Below are positions 1-5,638 of a stretch of DNA of 10,948 nt, in pieces; the stretch's first letter is position 1; every line of letters begins with the position of its first letter. This DNA is from Actinomycetota bacterium (GTDB lineage Bacteria; Actinomycetota; Geothermincolia; Fen-727; Anoxymicrobiaceae). The DNA is taken from positions 1 to 10,948 of the forward strand of contig JAENXM010000041.1 of the NCBI GenBank assembly GCA_016649525.1. The letters are read 5' to 3'. Below the pieces are notes generated by a model that did no database searches, had not been told where the DNA came from, and saw nothing but the letters and a program-made list of their open reading frames with translations. Position numbers and translations under genes: made by a program.

Positions 1-96
1 CGCGAGGTCTACCTGGTAGGCCCCCAGATGGTCGACAACCCGGCGGACTACCGGACCGAGGTCATCTTCCCGATAGAGAAGGCGGAACAAATTTAG
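1..96 (+). CDS. C-terminus of a GyrI-like effector-binding domain protein (partial)
   Basis: The window opens inside a gene whose last 31 codons are visible in frame 1, ending in TAG at 94-96. The fragment reads EVYLVGPQMVDNPADYRTEV and then IFPIEKAEQI. The pattern of a V-Y-L-x-G-P strand, a short loop with N-P-A-D-Y, and a final T-E-V-x-F-P-I strand is typical of the last part of the GyrI-like small-molecule-binding domain (SOUL/AraC effector-binding superfamily), either stand-alone or at the C-terminus of MerR/AraC regulators. Everything upstream lies outside the window, so neither its DNA-binding part nor its ligand can be judged. A hairpin begins at the base after the stop codon. The assignment rests on a short match and is moderately secure. 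Confidence 0.6.
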   Translation, partial: REVYLVGPQMVDNPADYRTEVIFPIEKAEQI

Positions 97-115
97 ACCG
101 GGCTCTTAGCCCGGT
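97..115 (+). terminator. Hairpin right after the GyrI-like gene, possible terminator
   Basis: This is a perfect inverted repeat (ACCGGGCT, CTT loop, AGCCCGGT), eight base pairs with a three-base loop. It begins at the base directly after the TAG stop codon. No U-tract follows, only TTCACC, so it is not a canonical Rho-independent terminator. Its position still suits a transcript-end or mRNA-stabilising structure. It belongs to the same hairpin family as the elements at 124-142 and after 10873. Confidence 0.5.
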
Positions 116-123
116 TCACCGAC

Positions 124-142
124 CCCGGCCTGAGAGGCCGGG
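124..142. repeat. REP-like hairpin, GAG-loop orientation
   Basis: This is a perfect eight-base-pair hairpin, CCCGGCCT-GAG-AGGCCGGG. Its reverse complement differs from the hairpins at 10875-10893 and 10910-10928 at a single loop base, so it is the same element in the opposite orientation. With the hairpin at 97-115 it forms a head-to-head pair, an arrangement common in REP-type palindromic repeats. It could also act as a bidirectional transcription end. An AT-rich stretch (TTAATAATGG onward) follows, before the ribosome binding site of the next gene. Confidence 0.55.
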
Positions 143-187
143 CTTAATAATGGTTAATTATACAACGAAAACAGGAGAGGCGAGTCT

Positions 188-2581
188 ATGGATGAGGGCG
201 GTTTTTTCGGCAACTGGGCGGCTGATGAAGACGGGCTTCCCTGTTTCGATCTCGAGACGGCCCCGCCGGATAATGTCGCGTTGGTCCTCCCCTGTGGAGA
301 CCGGCGCCGCGCCTGGCACCAGGTCGGCAACGACCGCGTCACGGCCACCGCTCACGCTGGCGGATGGACGTCACTTTATGCGTCCGAAGGTGGGTTCATC
401 CGTCTCAACGGGGTCGACCCCGATCACCCGGATGAGCTCGGAGGCATGTGGGCCGTCAGAGTCAGTCAGGGCCGCGACCTTCTTTCGCCCTTCACACAGG
501 GCGCTGCGATAGAAGCGCGCTGGGGGACGGGGTACGCCGAGTGGAAAGCGACGTCACCTGAGCTCGAGCTTCACCGCCGCGTTTGGGCTCCGTTCGGGGA
601 TGTGCCGGGGCTCCGGGTCGACGTGGAGATTACCGCGAGGGAAGGAACTGGCCTCCCCGACGCCGAGTACATGGAGCTTTGGGGTTTCAAACCTTACCCG
701 TTCCTGCTTGGCGGACTCATGTCAAAACGGTTGCCGGCGCCGGGGGGTTACTCGTCCTTGTACAAAATCATCTGGCATACGATGTTCACCGTCTCATCAC
801 TTTCGCGGACTCTCACGGAGGGTTACCGCCACCTTTACGCCACACGTCTTTCACTGGAGGGCGGCTTTGATTCCGAACTCGGCGCGATAATCCTCATGCC
901 CAAGGTAAGCAGCGATTATGCACTGCCTTCACGACCGTCCGTGTTCGTGCGTATTCCCGGCGCGGTTTTCCTTGCACTCGTTTCAGAAGACGGAGCCATT
1001 CCCGAGGCCGGGGCCGACAAAGGTAGCGTTACCGCCCGGTTCGGAGTGCCGCTCTCTCCCGGCGGGAGAAGCAAGTCCCTGTCGTTCGCCGTCGGAATCG
1101 CGAGGCCAGGTGAAATACCCGGACTGATCGAGAAGCTAAGAGCTGCCGACCGCTCCGAGACAGCCCGGTCCTGGCGAGGAGTGACACTGCTAGAGACAAA
1201 GGCTCACACGGGACTCGCACGCGAGGTCTTCTGGCACGCTTACTACCTGCGCTCATCGAAAGTCCGCGACGCGTTTTTCGACTGCCAGTATGTTACACAG
1301 GGCTCCGCCTACGGCTTCCTCCACGGGGTGCAGGGAGCGCCCCGTGACTACGCTATTACCTCTGTGCCGCTGACTTACCTCGACCCGGCCGGCGCCAAAG
1401 ACCTGCTGCGAATCATCATGCGGATGACACGTTCCGATGGCGCCGTTTACTACGCGCACCACGGGCAGGGCGCCTGCACTTCCGGCGTGATACACGAGAC
1501 GCCGACAGACCTTCCGCTTTTCTTCCTCTGGGCGCTCACCGAGTACGTATGGGCAACAGGCGATTTCGCGTTCCTCGATGAACAGGTGACCTTCTATCCC
1601 CGGGGCAGAAAAAAGGCCGGGTCCTCTACAGTGCGCGAGCGCGCCCTTCTTGCCTGGGATTACACCCGCGACGGGGTCGGTCTCGGGGAGCATGGAATGC
1701 TTCGAGTCGGCAGCGGTGACTGGAGCGACCCTATCGCCATGATGGCCTCCCGAAGCCGCGCCTTCCATAAGGACGGCGAGTCGGCGTTTAATACCGCGCT
1801 TGCCGTTTACGCCCTGCCGCGGGCCGCGGAACTTGTAGCCGATTCACACCCACGGGAAGCGGCGGCGATGCGCGACTTCGCCAGGGACTTGAAGTCGGTC
1901 ATGGAGGACGCATGGCGCGGCCGCTGGTTCCTGAGAGGCTGGGACGGAAGGGGCAGCCCGATCGGAGACGACCACCTCTTCCTGGACGCCCAGGCCTGGT
2001 GCCTGATCGCCGGTATCGGGAGCGACGAGCAGCGTAAAACGCTCGTGCGCACTATCGCGGAGCTTTGCGACAACCCGTCCCCGGTAGGCGCCACGATCCT
2101 CGACCGTCCCCACCGCATCCGTTACGGGATGCTGGCGCCCGGCTGGGACTGCAACGGCGGGGTGTGGGCGGCAATCAACGGGCTGCTCGCATGGGCATAT
2201 GCGCTCCACGATCCGGACCTCGCCTGGCGCAGTCTCGAGAAGCAGTCACTCGCCGCGCACGCACGCGCATACCCCCATGTCTGGTACGGGATCTGGAGCG
2301 GCCCCGACTCGTACAACGCTCATTATGCCGAGCGGCCGGGCGAGACATTCGTTCATCCAGCCACGCCGATGATCGAGTACCCCGTGATGAACTCGAACGT
2401 CCACGCGGGCCCTCTTCTGGCGCTTCTCAAGGTGCTCGGGGTGGAAGGCACGCCGGAAGGGATCAGGGTGAATCCACGACTGCCGGAAGGAGCCGGTCCA
2501 TGGAGGTTATCAACCACTCTGGTGGAGGTGGAATACGACGGCCATTCAACAAAGCTCAGCAGGCCACCCGGAGATCAGTAA
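188..2581 (+). CDS. GH94/GH36-like carbohydrate-active enzyme (phosphorylase or hydrolase)
   Basis: This 797-residue protein has the layout of family GH94 and related GH36-like enzymes. About residues 1-290 look like the N-terminal beta-sandwich (for example GNDRVTATAHAGGWTSLYAS), and about 340-720 like an (alpha/alpha)6 barrel. Barrel signatures are HETPTDLPLFFLWALTEYVW, the GSGDWSD motif (Asp511 and Asp514), HLFLDAQAWCLIAGIG, and a C-terminal YPVMNSNVHAGP. In GH94 phosphorylases the corresponding motif is GDWND and carries the catalytic acid; here Asn is replaced by Ser. Family members phosphorolyse or hydrolyse beta-glucosides such as cellobiose, laminaribiose or beta-1,2-glucans. No signal peptide is seen, so the protein should be cytoplasmic. 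The ATG at 188 is preceded by AGGAGAGG at 173-180. There is no sugar transporter or second glycosidase beside it. The family is fairly sure, the substrate unknown. Its 3' end overlaps the convergent ligase gene by 36 bp. Confidence 0.7.
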   Translation: MDEGGFFGNWAADEDGLPCFDLETAPPDNVALVLPCGDRRRAWHQVGNDRVTATAHAGGWTSLYASEGGFIRLNGVDPDHPDELGGMWAVRVSQGRDLLSPFTQGAAIEARWGTGYAEWKATSPELELHRRVWAPFGDVPGLRVDVEITAREGTGLPDAEYMELWGFKPYPFLLGGLMSKRLPAPGGYSSLYKIIWHTMFTVSSLSRTLTEGYRHLYATRLSLEGGFDSELGAIILMPKVSSDYALPSRPSVFVRIPGAVFLALVSEDGAIPEAGADKGSVTARFGVPLSPGGRSKSLSFAVGIARPGEIPGLIEKLRAADRSETARSWRGVTLLETKAHTGLAREVFWHAYYLRSSKVRDAFFDCQYVTQGSAYGFLHGVQGAPRDYAITSVPLTYLDPAGAKDLLRIIMRMTRSDGAVYYAHHGQGACTSGVIHETPTDLPLFFLWALTEYVWATGDFAFLDEQVTFYPRGRKKAGSSTVRERALLAWDYTRDGVGLGEHGMLRVGSGDWSDPIAMMASRSRAFHKDGESAFNTALAVYALPRAAELVADSHPREAAAMRDFARDLKSVMEDAWRGRWFLRGWDGRGSPIGDDHLFLDAQAWCLIAGIGSDEQRKTLVRTIAELCDNPSPVGATILDRPHRIRYGMLAPGWDCNGGVWAAINGLLAWAYALHDPDLAWRSLEKQSLAAHARAYPHVWYGIWSGPDSYNAHYAERPGETFVHPATPMIEYPVMNSNVHAGPLLALLKVLGVEGTPEGIRVNPRLPEGAGPWRLSTTLVEVEYDGHSTKLSRPPGDQ

Positions 2582-3187
2582 GTCGGCCAGTAGCTTCTCG
2601 ACCGTCTCCGTGTCAACCTCAGACAGGAGCTCATTTAGGTTCACTACCCCAGCGACCTTGCTGCGGCCGCCATCCTTGAGCAGAGACCGCATCCTTGCAA
2701 GGTCACAGGAGACGAGTAGTGTCCCGTGATGAAGAAGACCACACTTCTTCCTTGCCTGGGCTGAACCGGAGACCTTTCTCCCCTCGACGTAAATATTGTT
2801 CGGAGGAACCCATTCCCATGGAAGTCCGAGAGACTCAAGGGCCAGCAAAACCGGATAGGAAAGCACTTTCAGGCTTTCATCTATGCTCCAGCCAGACAGC
2901 ATCCCGGCCGGCAGATAGATCGAGTAGTTAATGTTCCCCAAGTCGTGGAAAACGGCTCCTCCCCCGCTTATCCTCTTCAGGACCGGTATCCCGACAGCCC
3001 GCGCCCTCTCAACATGGACCTCATCCTGTGCCCTGAGAAACTTTCCCAGCACCACGCATTCGGTGTTTCTCCATACGCGCGCTGCCGGCAAAGTAAGATG
3101 GTCGATATAGAAGGCTTCCCGGTGAAGGTTCTCCACTGGGTCGAAAGTCTCAGTTTCACGCACAAATGAGATCGACATCTCTTTCAC
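2546..3187 (-). CDS. lplA: Short lipoate-protein ligase (LplA/LipB/BPL fold), last gene of the operon
   Basis: This 213-residue protein belongs to the LplA family, which activates lipoate with ATP and transfers it to a lysine of a lipoyl domain. Visible hallmarks are RISGGGAVFHDLGNINYS at residues 72-89 and NNIYVEGRKVSGSAQ at 130-144. Lys138 sits where the family's essential lysine lies, and HHGTLL follows at 153-158. E. coli LplA has over 330 residues with a C-terminal accessory domain; that domain is absent here, as in bipartite or dedicated ligases. The GTG at 3187 overlaps the upstream DGC gene stop by four bases (GTGA); an ATG at 3178 is the alternative start. As last gene of an operon that also encodes a lipoyl-domain protein, its natural substrate is most likely that neighbour (inference). 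Its 3' end overlaps the convergent glycosidase-like gene. An octanoyltransferase role is possible. Confidence 0.85.
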   Translation of the reverse strand: MKEMSISFVRETETFDPVENLHREAFYIDHLTLPAARVWRNTECVVLGKFLRAQDEVHVERARAVGIPVLKRISGGGAVFHDLGNINYSIYLPAGMLSGWSIDESLKVLSYPVLLALESLGLPWEWVPPNNIYVEGRKVSGSAQARKKCGLLHHGTLLVSCDLARMRSLLKDGGRSKVAGVVNLNELLSEVDTETVEKLLADLLISGWPAELC

Positions 3188-3576
3188 CCGGTGATCTCGT
3201 CCATCTTCTTAATTATTTCCCTGGCGACCCGCTCGGTAACCTCGTTCTCAAGCCTTCCGGGATGAGAGCGGGAAAGCCTCTCCGAAACGCCCCATTCCTT
3301 GAGCAACTCCCCTATGTCAACACAGTCCTGGACTTTACCGCTGTACTTCTCGGTGGCCCACTTGGCGCATGCTTTGCCGCAGCCGTCCACCGCTATCACA
3401 GGGAACCTGCGCGCGAAGTCCCTTTCCCCTTCATCGCCCGCAAGGTAAAGAGGAAGGCAGAGCGAGACCGTCGCCCCGGGGCGGTACTTCTCCATCACGA
3501 GCCGCACCGCGTTGCGCGCTATCGTGCCCTCCGGCTCAGACTCGCCGGAACACGATATGACCCCTACCTTCTTCAC
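3184..3576 (-). CDS. DGC-domain putative zinc-binding protein, third copy of the operon
   Basis: This 130-residue protein is a stand-alone DGC domain (Pfam DGC family, 'putative zinc-binding', function unknown). The four cysteines that define the family are visible: Cys9 in VISCSG, Cys40 in SLCLPL, Cys66 in the eponymous VDGCGKAC motif, and Cys70. An additional Cys85 is not shared with its paralogue. The chain ends in a charged helical tail. The start is GTG at 3576, with GGAGGT at 3586-3591 in good position. It overlaps the ligase gene downstream by four bases and lies 21 bases after the previous DGC gene, so all three are probably co-transcribed. DGC genes tend to sit near arsenic and metal genes, which fits this context, but no biochemical function can be assigned. 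The family call is confident. Confidence 0.8.
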   Translation of the reverse strand: MKKVGVISCSGESEPEGTIARNAVRLVMEKYRPGATVSLCLPLYLAGDEGERDFARRFPVIAVDGCGKACAKWATEKYSGKVQDCVDIGELLKEWGVSERLSRSHPGRLENEVTERVAREIIKKMDEITG

Positions 3577-3597
3577 AGTAGTCTCACCTCCACGAAC

Positions 3598-4002
3598 TTA
3601 TCTCCCCTTTACCATGTCGTCTATCTCGCTAGAGACATCCTCTGCAATCAGGTGCGCGAGCCTTCTTCCGCCTTCACCTATATCGAGTACCCCTTCAGGC
3701 TTTAAATCCTTGTGTTTCTTGAGGTAATCATGTACGCGGTGAGAGGAGCCGGGCGTCCCGCCGGCAGCCTCGACGTTCTTTTTCGCGCAATCCCTGGCGC
3801 AGCCATCGATCGTGATTACTCTGTGCCGGCGGACCTTATCCTGCGCCTCCTCATCCCCCAGGGTAAGCAGGGAAAGGCAGAGTGTGTCGGAAACTCCAGG
3901 CCGCTCGTCTTCCACCACCGTGTAGGCGGCCTCCCTGCCCACCGAGGCCGACGCCTTGCCTATGCCGCTGCATGGGATCACGTATACCATGTCCTTTTCC
4001 AT
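3598..4002 (-). CDS. DGC-domain putative zinc-binding protein, second copy of the operon
   Basis: This 134-residue protein is a paralogue of the adjacent DGC proteins. Its four family cysteines are Cys11 (VIPCSGIGKASA), Cys42 (DTLCLSLLTLGD), Cys68 (ITIDGCARDC) and Cys72. They form two Cys patches that could bind a metal or a thiophilic ion. The stretch after residue 76 (VEAAGGTPGSSHRVHDYL) and the C-terminal helix are less conserved between copies. The start is ATG at 4002, with AGAGG at 4011-4015 as ribosome binding site; ATG at 3990 is a possible internal start. The gene begins 11 bases after the DGC-GcvH fusion gene ends. What the domain does is not known; a role as arsenic, zinc or sulfur relay is inference from the neighbourhood. 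Confidence 0.8.
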   Translation of the reverse strand: MEKDMVYVIPCSGIGKASASVGREAAYTVVEDERPGVSDTLCLSLLTLGDEEAQDKVRRHRVITIDGCARDCAKKNVEAAGGTPGSSHRVHDYLKKHKDLKPEGVLDIGEGGRRLAHLIAEDVSSEIDDMVKGR

Positions 4003-4013
4003 GTCGAATGCCT

Positions 4014-4886
4014 CTACTTGCCCCCGTACCTTTTCCGGTACTCTTTCTTGACCTTTTCGTTCAGGTAATCGAAGTACCCGGCGCAGTCCATCAGCAGCTC
4101 ACGGTCGCTTTCAAAGTCCGAAAGCGCCACCTCCACGGCCCAGCCAGCCACGTATGGATCTGAGTTGATCAACTCCGGCGCTTCAACAAGCTCCTGGTTT
4201 ACCGCTGTCACCGTTCCGCTCACCGGCGAGATTATGTCCAGGGCCGTCTTGGTCGATTCGATGGAGCCGGCTTCGTCGAACATGTTAAGCTCCTTCCCGA
4301 CCTCGGGAGGCTCGAAGAATATGATGTCCGACGCGCTCTGCTGCACGTAGTCGGATACACCCAGGCGGGCCCTATCGCCTTCCACCCTGGCCCAGCAGTC
4401 GTTCTCGTTGAAGAAATACCCGGCCTCCGGGACTTTGAAGATGAACTTATCAAACGCGAACTGGCGAAAAGAGACAGGGGTCTTGAAATGAGTACCTCCC
4501 TCTTCAGCCACGATATCTTCCAGTTCCTCCAGCCTTTCTGCCCAGGCGGGAAGCAGGCCGAGCTTTTCCGTCCCGATCACAGGGCTCTTGCCGGACTTCA
4601 GGTTTTCCTCCTTGAGAAGCTCGTTGACCGTCGCCTTCTTCGCGATCTTCAAACCGTGCTCTCTTGCGAGCTTGCTTGCGCAGCCCGTCTTGCAGCCGTC
4701 GATGACCAGAAGCTTTCCGCTCTCAAGCTTCTTCTGATAGCGCTTCGGGTTACTCTGGTAAAGGACCGGGCAGATAACGTCAGCGCCTTTCTCCAATAGA
4801 AGAAGGGCCAGTTCACGGGAGATCGCCCCCGCTTCCTTATCTATGCCGTTACAGGGAAGGACCACTGGTTTATTCTTTTCAGCCAT
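4014..4886 (-). CDS. DGC domain fused to a GcvH-like lipoyl carrier domain
   Basis: This 290-residue protein joins two families. Residues 5-100 are a DGC domain with Cys12 (VVLPCNGI), Cys39 (VICPVL), Cys65 and Cys69 (VIDGCKTGC). Residues 135-270 are a GcvH-like domain: WARVEGDRARLGVSDYVQQS, then a carrier loop SIESTKTALDIISPVSGTV, then PELINSDPYVAGWAVEV. Lys213 in ESTK occupies the lipoylation site of glycine cleavage H protein (usually ESVK). A basic, tyrosine-rich C-terminal helix follows. No gcvT or gcvP is nearby, so it is unlikely to serve glycine cleavage; a dedicated carrier similar in idea to LbpA of the sHdr system is more plausible. I chose ATG 4886, nine bases after GAGG at 4896-4899, over GTG 4901. 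It overlaps the ferredoxin stop by eight bases. The lipoyl domain is clear; the combined function is unknown. Confidence 0.85.
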   Translation of the reverse strand: MAEKNKPVVLPCNGIDKEAGAISRELALLLLEKGADVICPVLYQSNPKRYQKKLESGKLLVIDGCKTGCASKLAREHGLKIAKKATVNELLKEENLKSGKSPVIGTEKLGLLPAWAERLEELEDIVAEEGGTHFKTPVSFRQFAFDKFIFKVPEAGYFFNENDCWARVEGDRARLGVSDYVQQSASDIIFFEPPEVGKELNMFDEAGSIESTKTALDIISPVSGTVTAVNQELVEAPELINSDPYVAGWAVEVALSDFESDRELLMDCAGYFDYLNEKVKKEYRKRYGGK

Positions 4887-5151
4887 CCCGTTTATCCTCA
4901 CGCAGTCTCTTTATGAGCTCCAACGTCTCGGTCTTGTCGGGAAAGGAAAGGGCGTCCGGCCCACATGTCTTGGCGCACACCTTGCAGAATACGACACAGT
5001 TCTCAGGGTGCGCTACCACGAGCTTTTTCTCCTCGCCCTCCCTGCGCTCGAAAACACCGTGGGGGCAGAACTCGTCGCATTCCATGCAGTAGTCACACTT
5101 TTCGTAATCTATGGCGGGGCACCAGGGTATATCCTTGCGCGGGACACCCAT
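4879..5151 (-). CDS. Dicluster 2x[4Fe-4S] ferredoxin-like protein
   Basis: This small ferredoxin has 90 residues when started at ATG 5151, which has GAGGAG at 5158-5163 six bases upstream; a longer reading from 5199 lacks a good ribosome site. Two iron-sulfur motifs are visible. The first is CDYCMECDEFCPHG, a regular C-x2-C-x2-C-x3-CP. The second is CVVFCKVCAKTCGPDAL, C-x3-C-x2-C-x3-C, with an enlarged first spacing and Gly instead of Pro after the last cysteine. Such proteins pass single electrons between cytoplasmic partners. Its place between an HdrA-like protein and a lipoyl-domain protein suggests that it carries electrons for reduction or oxidation of the lipoyl disulfide (inference). 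It starts just after the HdrA-like gene and overlaps the next gene by eight bases. Confidence 0.82.
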   Translation of the reverse strand: MGVPRKDIPWCPAIDYEKCDYCMECDEFCPHGVFERREGEEKKLVVAHPENCVVFCKVCAKTCGPDALSFPDKTETLELIKRLREDKRDG

Positions 5152-5161
5152 GAAAGTCTCC

Positions 5162-5542
5162 TCACTCACCTGCAACCGCCCCCGTCTCCGCAAGCGCATC
5201 CTCGACCTTCCTGACGGCCTCCTCGGTCGTCATCTCCCTGATATCCAGGGGGATAAGGTCGCGCTTTACGTCCATCCCGGCGTTCGTAAAAGCGTCCCTG
5301 AAAAGCTTGTACTGCATGTTGGGCGCGCAGCCTGCCACTATGACCTTTCTTTTCCCCTTCAGGAAATCGGAGAGGAACCTGTCCCCGTCCTCTTCGCAGA
5401 GCTGCGGGTGGATAAAGCCGTATTCCACGGAAAGCTCCATCCTCACCCTGTTTATGAAATCCCATATGTCCATCTTCGCGAAACCGGGGCACTTCCCGGT
5501 GCAGACGCACATTATCAGGCCGGGTTTTTCCGTATCTCCCAT
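5162..5542 (-). CDS. Stand-alone HdrA N-terminal-like iron-sulfur protein, first gene of the operon
   Basis: This 126-residue protein resembles only the N-terminal domain of heterodisulfide reductase subunit A. It has the opening Cys cluster IMCVCTGKCPG (Cys12, Cys14, Cys18), then HPQLCEEDG (Cys49), then KVIVAGCAPNMQYKLFRDAF (Cys72), equivalent to the 'CS-D-G ... VVAACSPR ... LFR' pattern of HdrA. In HdrA-type proteins this region binds an unusual [4Fe-4S] cluster. The flavin-binding and ferredoxin domains of full HdrA (about 650 residues) are missing; a separate ferredoxin follows instead. ATG 5542 has a strong AAGGAGG at 5548-5554. It is the first gene after the divergent promoter shared with arsR. 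I infer an electron-transfer role linked to the lipoyl protein downstream. The homology call is fairly sure, the function is not. Confidence 0.72.
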   Translation of the reverse strand: MGDTEKPGLIMCVCTGKCPGFAKMDIWDFINRVRMELSVEYGFIHPQLCEEDGDRFLSDFLKGKRKVIVAGCAPNMQYKLFRDAFTNAGMDVKRDLIPLDIREMTTEEAVRKVEDALAETGAVAGE

Positions 5543-5561
5543 TTCGTCCTCCTTGGAGCCC

Positions 5562-5590
5562 TTGATTTATCAACAGTCTGATGATACTAT
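5562..5590 (+). promoter_or_regulatory. Candidate promoter for the arsenic operon
   Basis: A TTGATT box at 5562-5567 (four of six to TTGACA) is followed after exactly 17 bases by TACTAT at 5585-5590, preceded by TG one base upstream, which gives an extended -10 (TGATACTAT). Transcription would begin near 5597, about 40 bases before the arsR start. It overlaps the opposite promoter. This is read from sequence only. Confidence 0.5.
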
Positions 5591-5614
5591 ACAACCAGTC
5601 ATTTGTAAAAACAA
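5586..5614 (-). promoter_or_regulatory. Candidate promoter for the lipoyl/DGC operon
   Basis: On the minus strand, TTGTTT (5614-5609) and TATAGT (5591-5586, five of six to TATAAT) are separated by 17 bases. Transcription would start near 5579, about 37 bases before the HdrA-like start. Its -10 shares bases with the -10 of the plus-strand arsenic promoter, so one bound repressor could block both. Confidence 0.45.
5591..5614. promoter_or_regulatory. Candidate ArsR operator in the divergent region
   Basis: Three four-base half-sites alternate: ACAA (5591-5594), TTGT (5603-5606) and ACAA (5611-5614). They form two overlapping inverted repeats, with spacers of eight and four bases. The site covers the start region of the plus transcript and the -35 of the minus promoter, where an ArsR/SmtB repressor would be expected to bind. 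The half-sites are short, so this is only suggestive. Confidence 0.35.
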
Positions 5615-5638
5615 GCGTTTTTCAAGGAGGTGCGGGAT

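Noticed and set aside
97..187. tRNA, riboswitch or small RNA gene after the first partial gene
   Set aside because: Only two short hairpins and an AT-rich leader are seen, with no cloverleaf or known riboswitch core.
1253..1768. Long open frame of 171 codons on the minus strand inside the glycosidase-like gene
   Set aside because: It lies opposite a well-supported gene, has no recognisable domain, and its composition fits the mirror of a GC-rich coding frame.
2065..2679. Plus-strand open frame of 204 codons overlapping the end of the glycosidase-like gene
   Set aside because: Arg/Pro-rich translation in another frame of a real gene, with no ribosome site or domain.
3166..3705. Plus-strand open frame of 179 codons across the DGC genes
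   Set aside because: It is antisense to two DGC genes whose cysteine motifs and ribosome sites are clear; the translation shows no family features.
4014..4886. Standard glycine cleavage system
   Set aside because: Only a GcvH-like domain is present. No gcvT, gcvP or lipoamide dehydrogenase lies in the window, and the domain is fused to DGC.
2546..5542. Complete sHdr sulfur-oxidation cluster
   Set aside because: HdrB-like and HdrC-like subunits, a full-length HdrA and TusA/DsrE-like carriers are not present; only parts resemble it.
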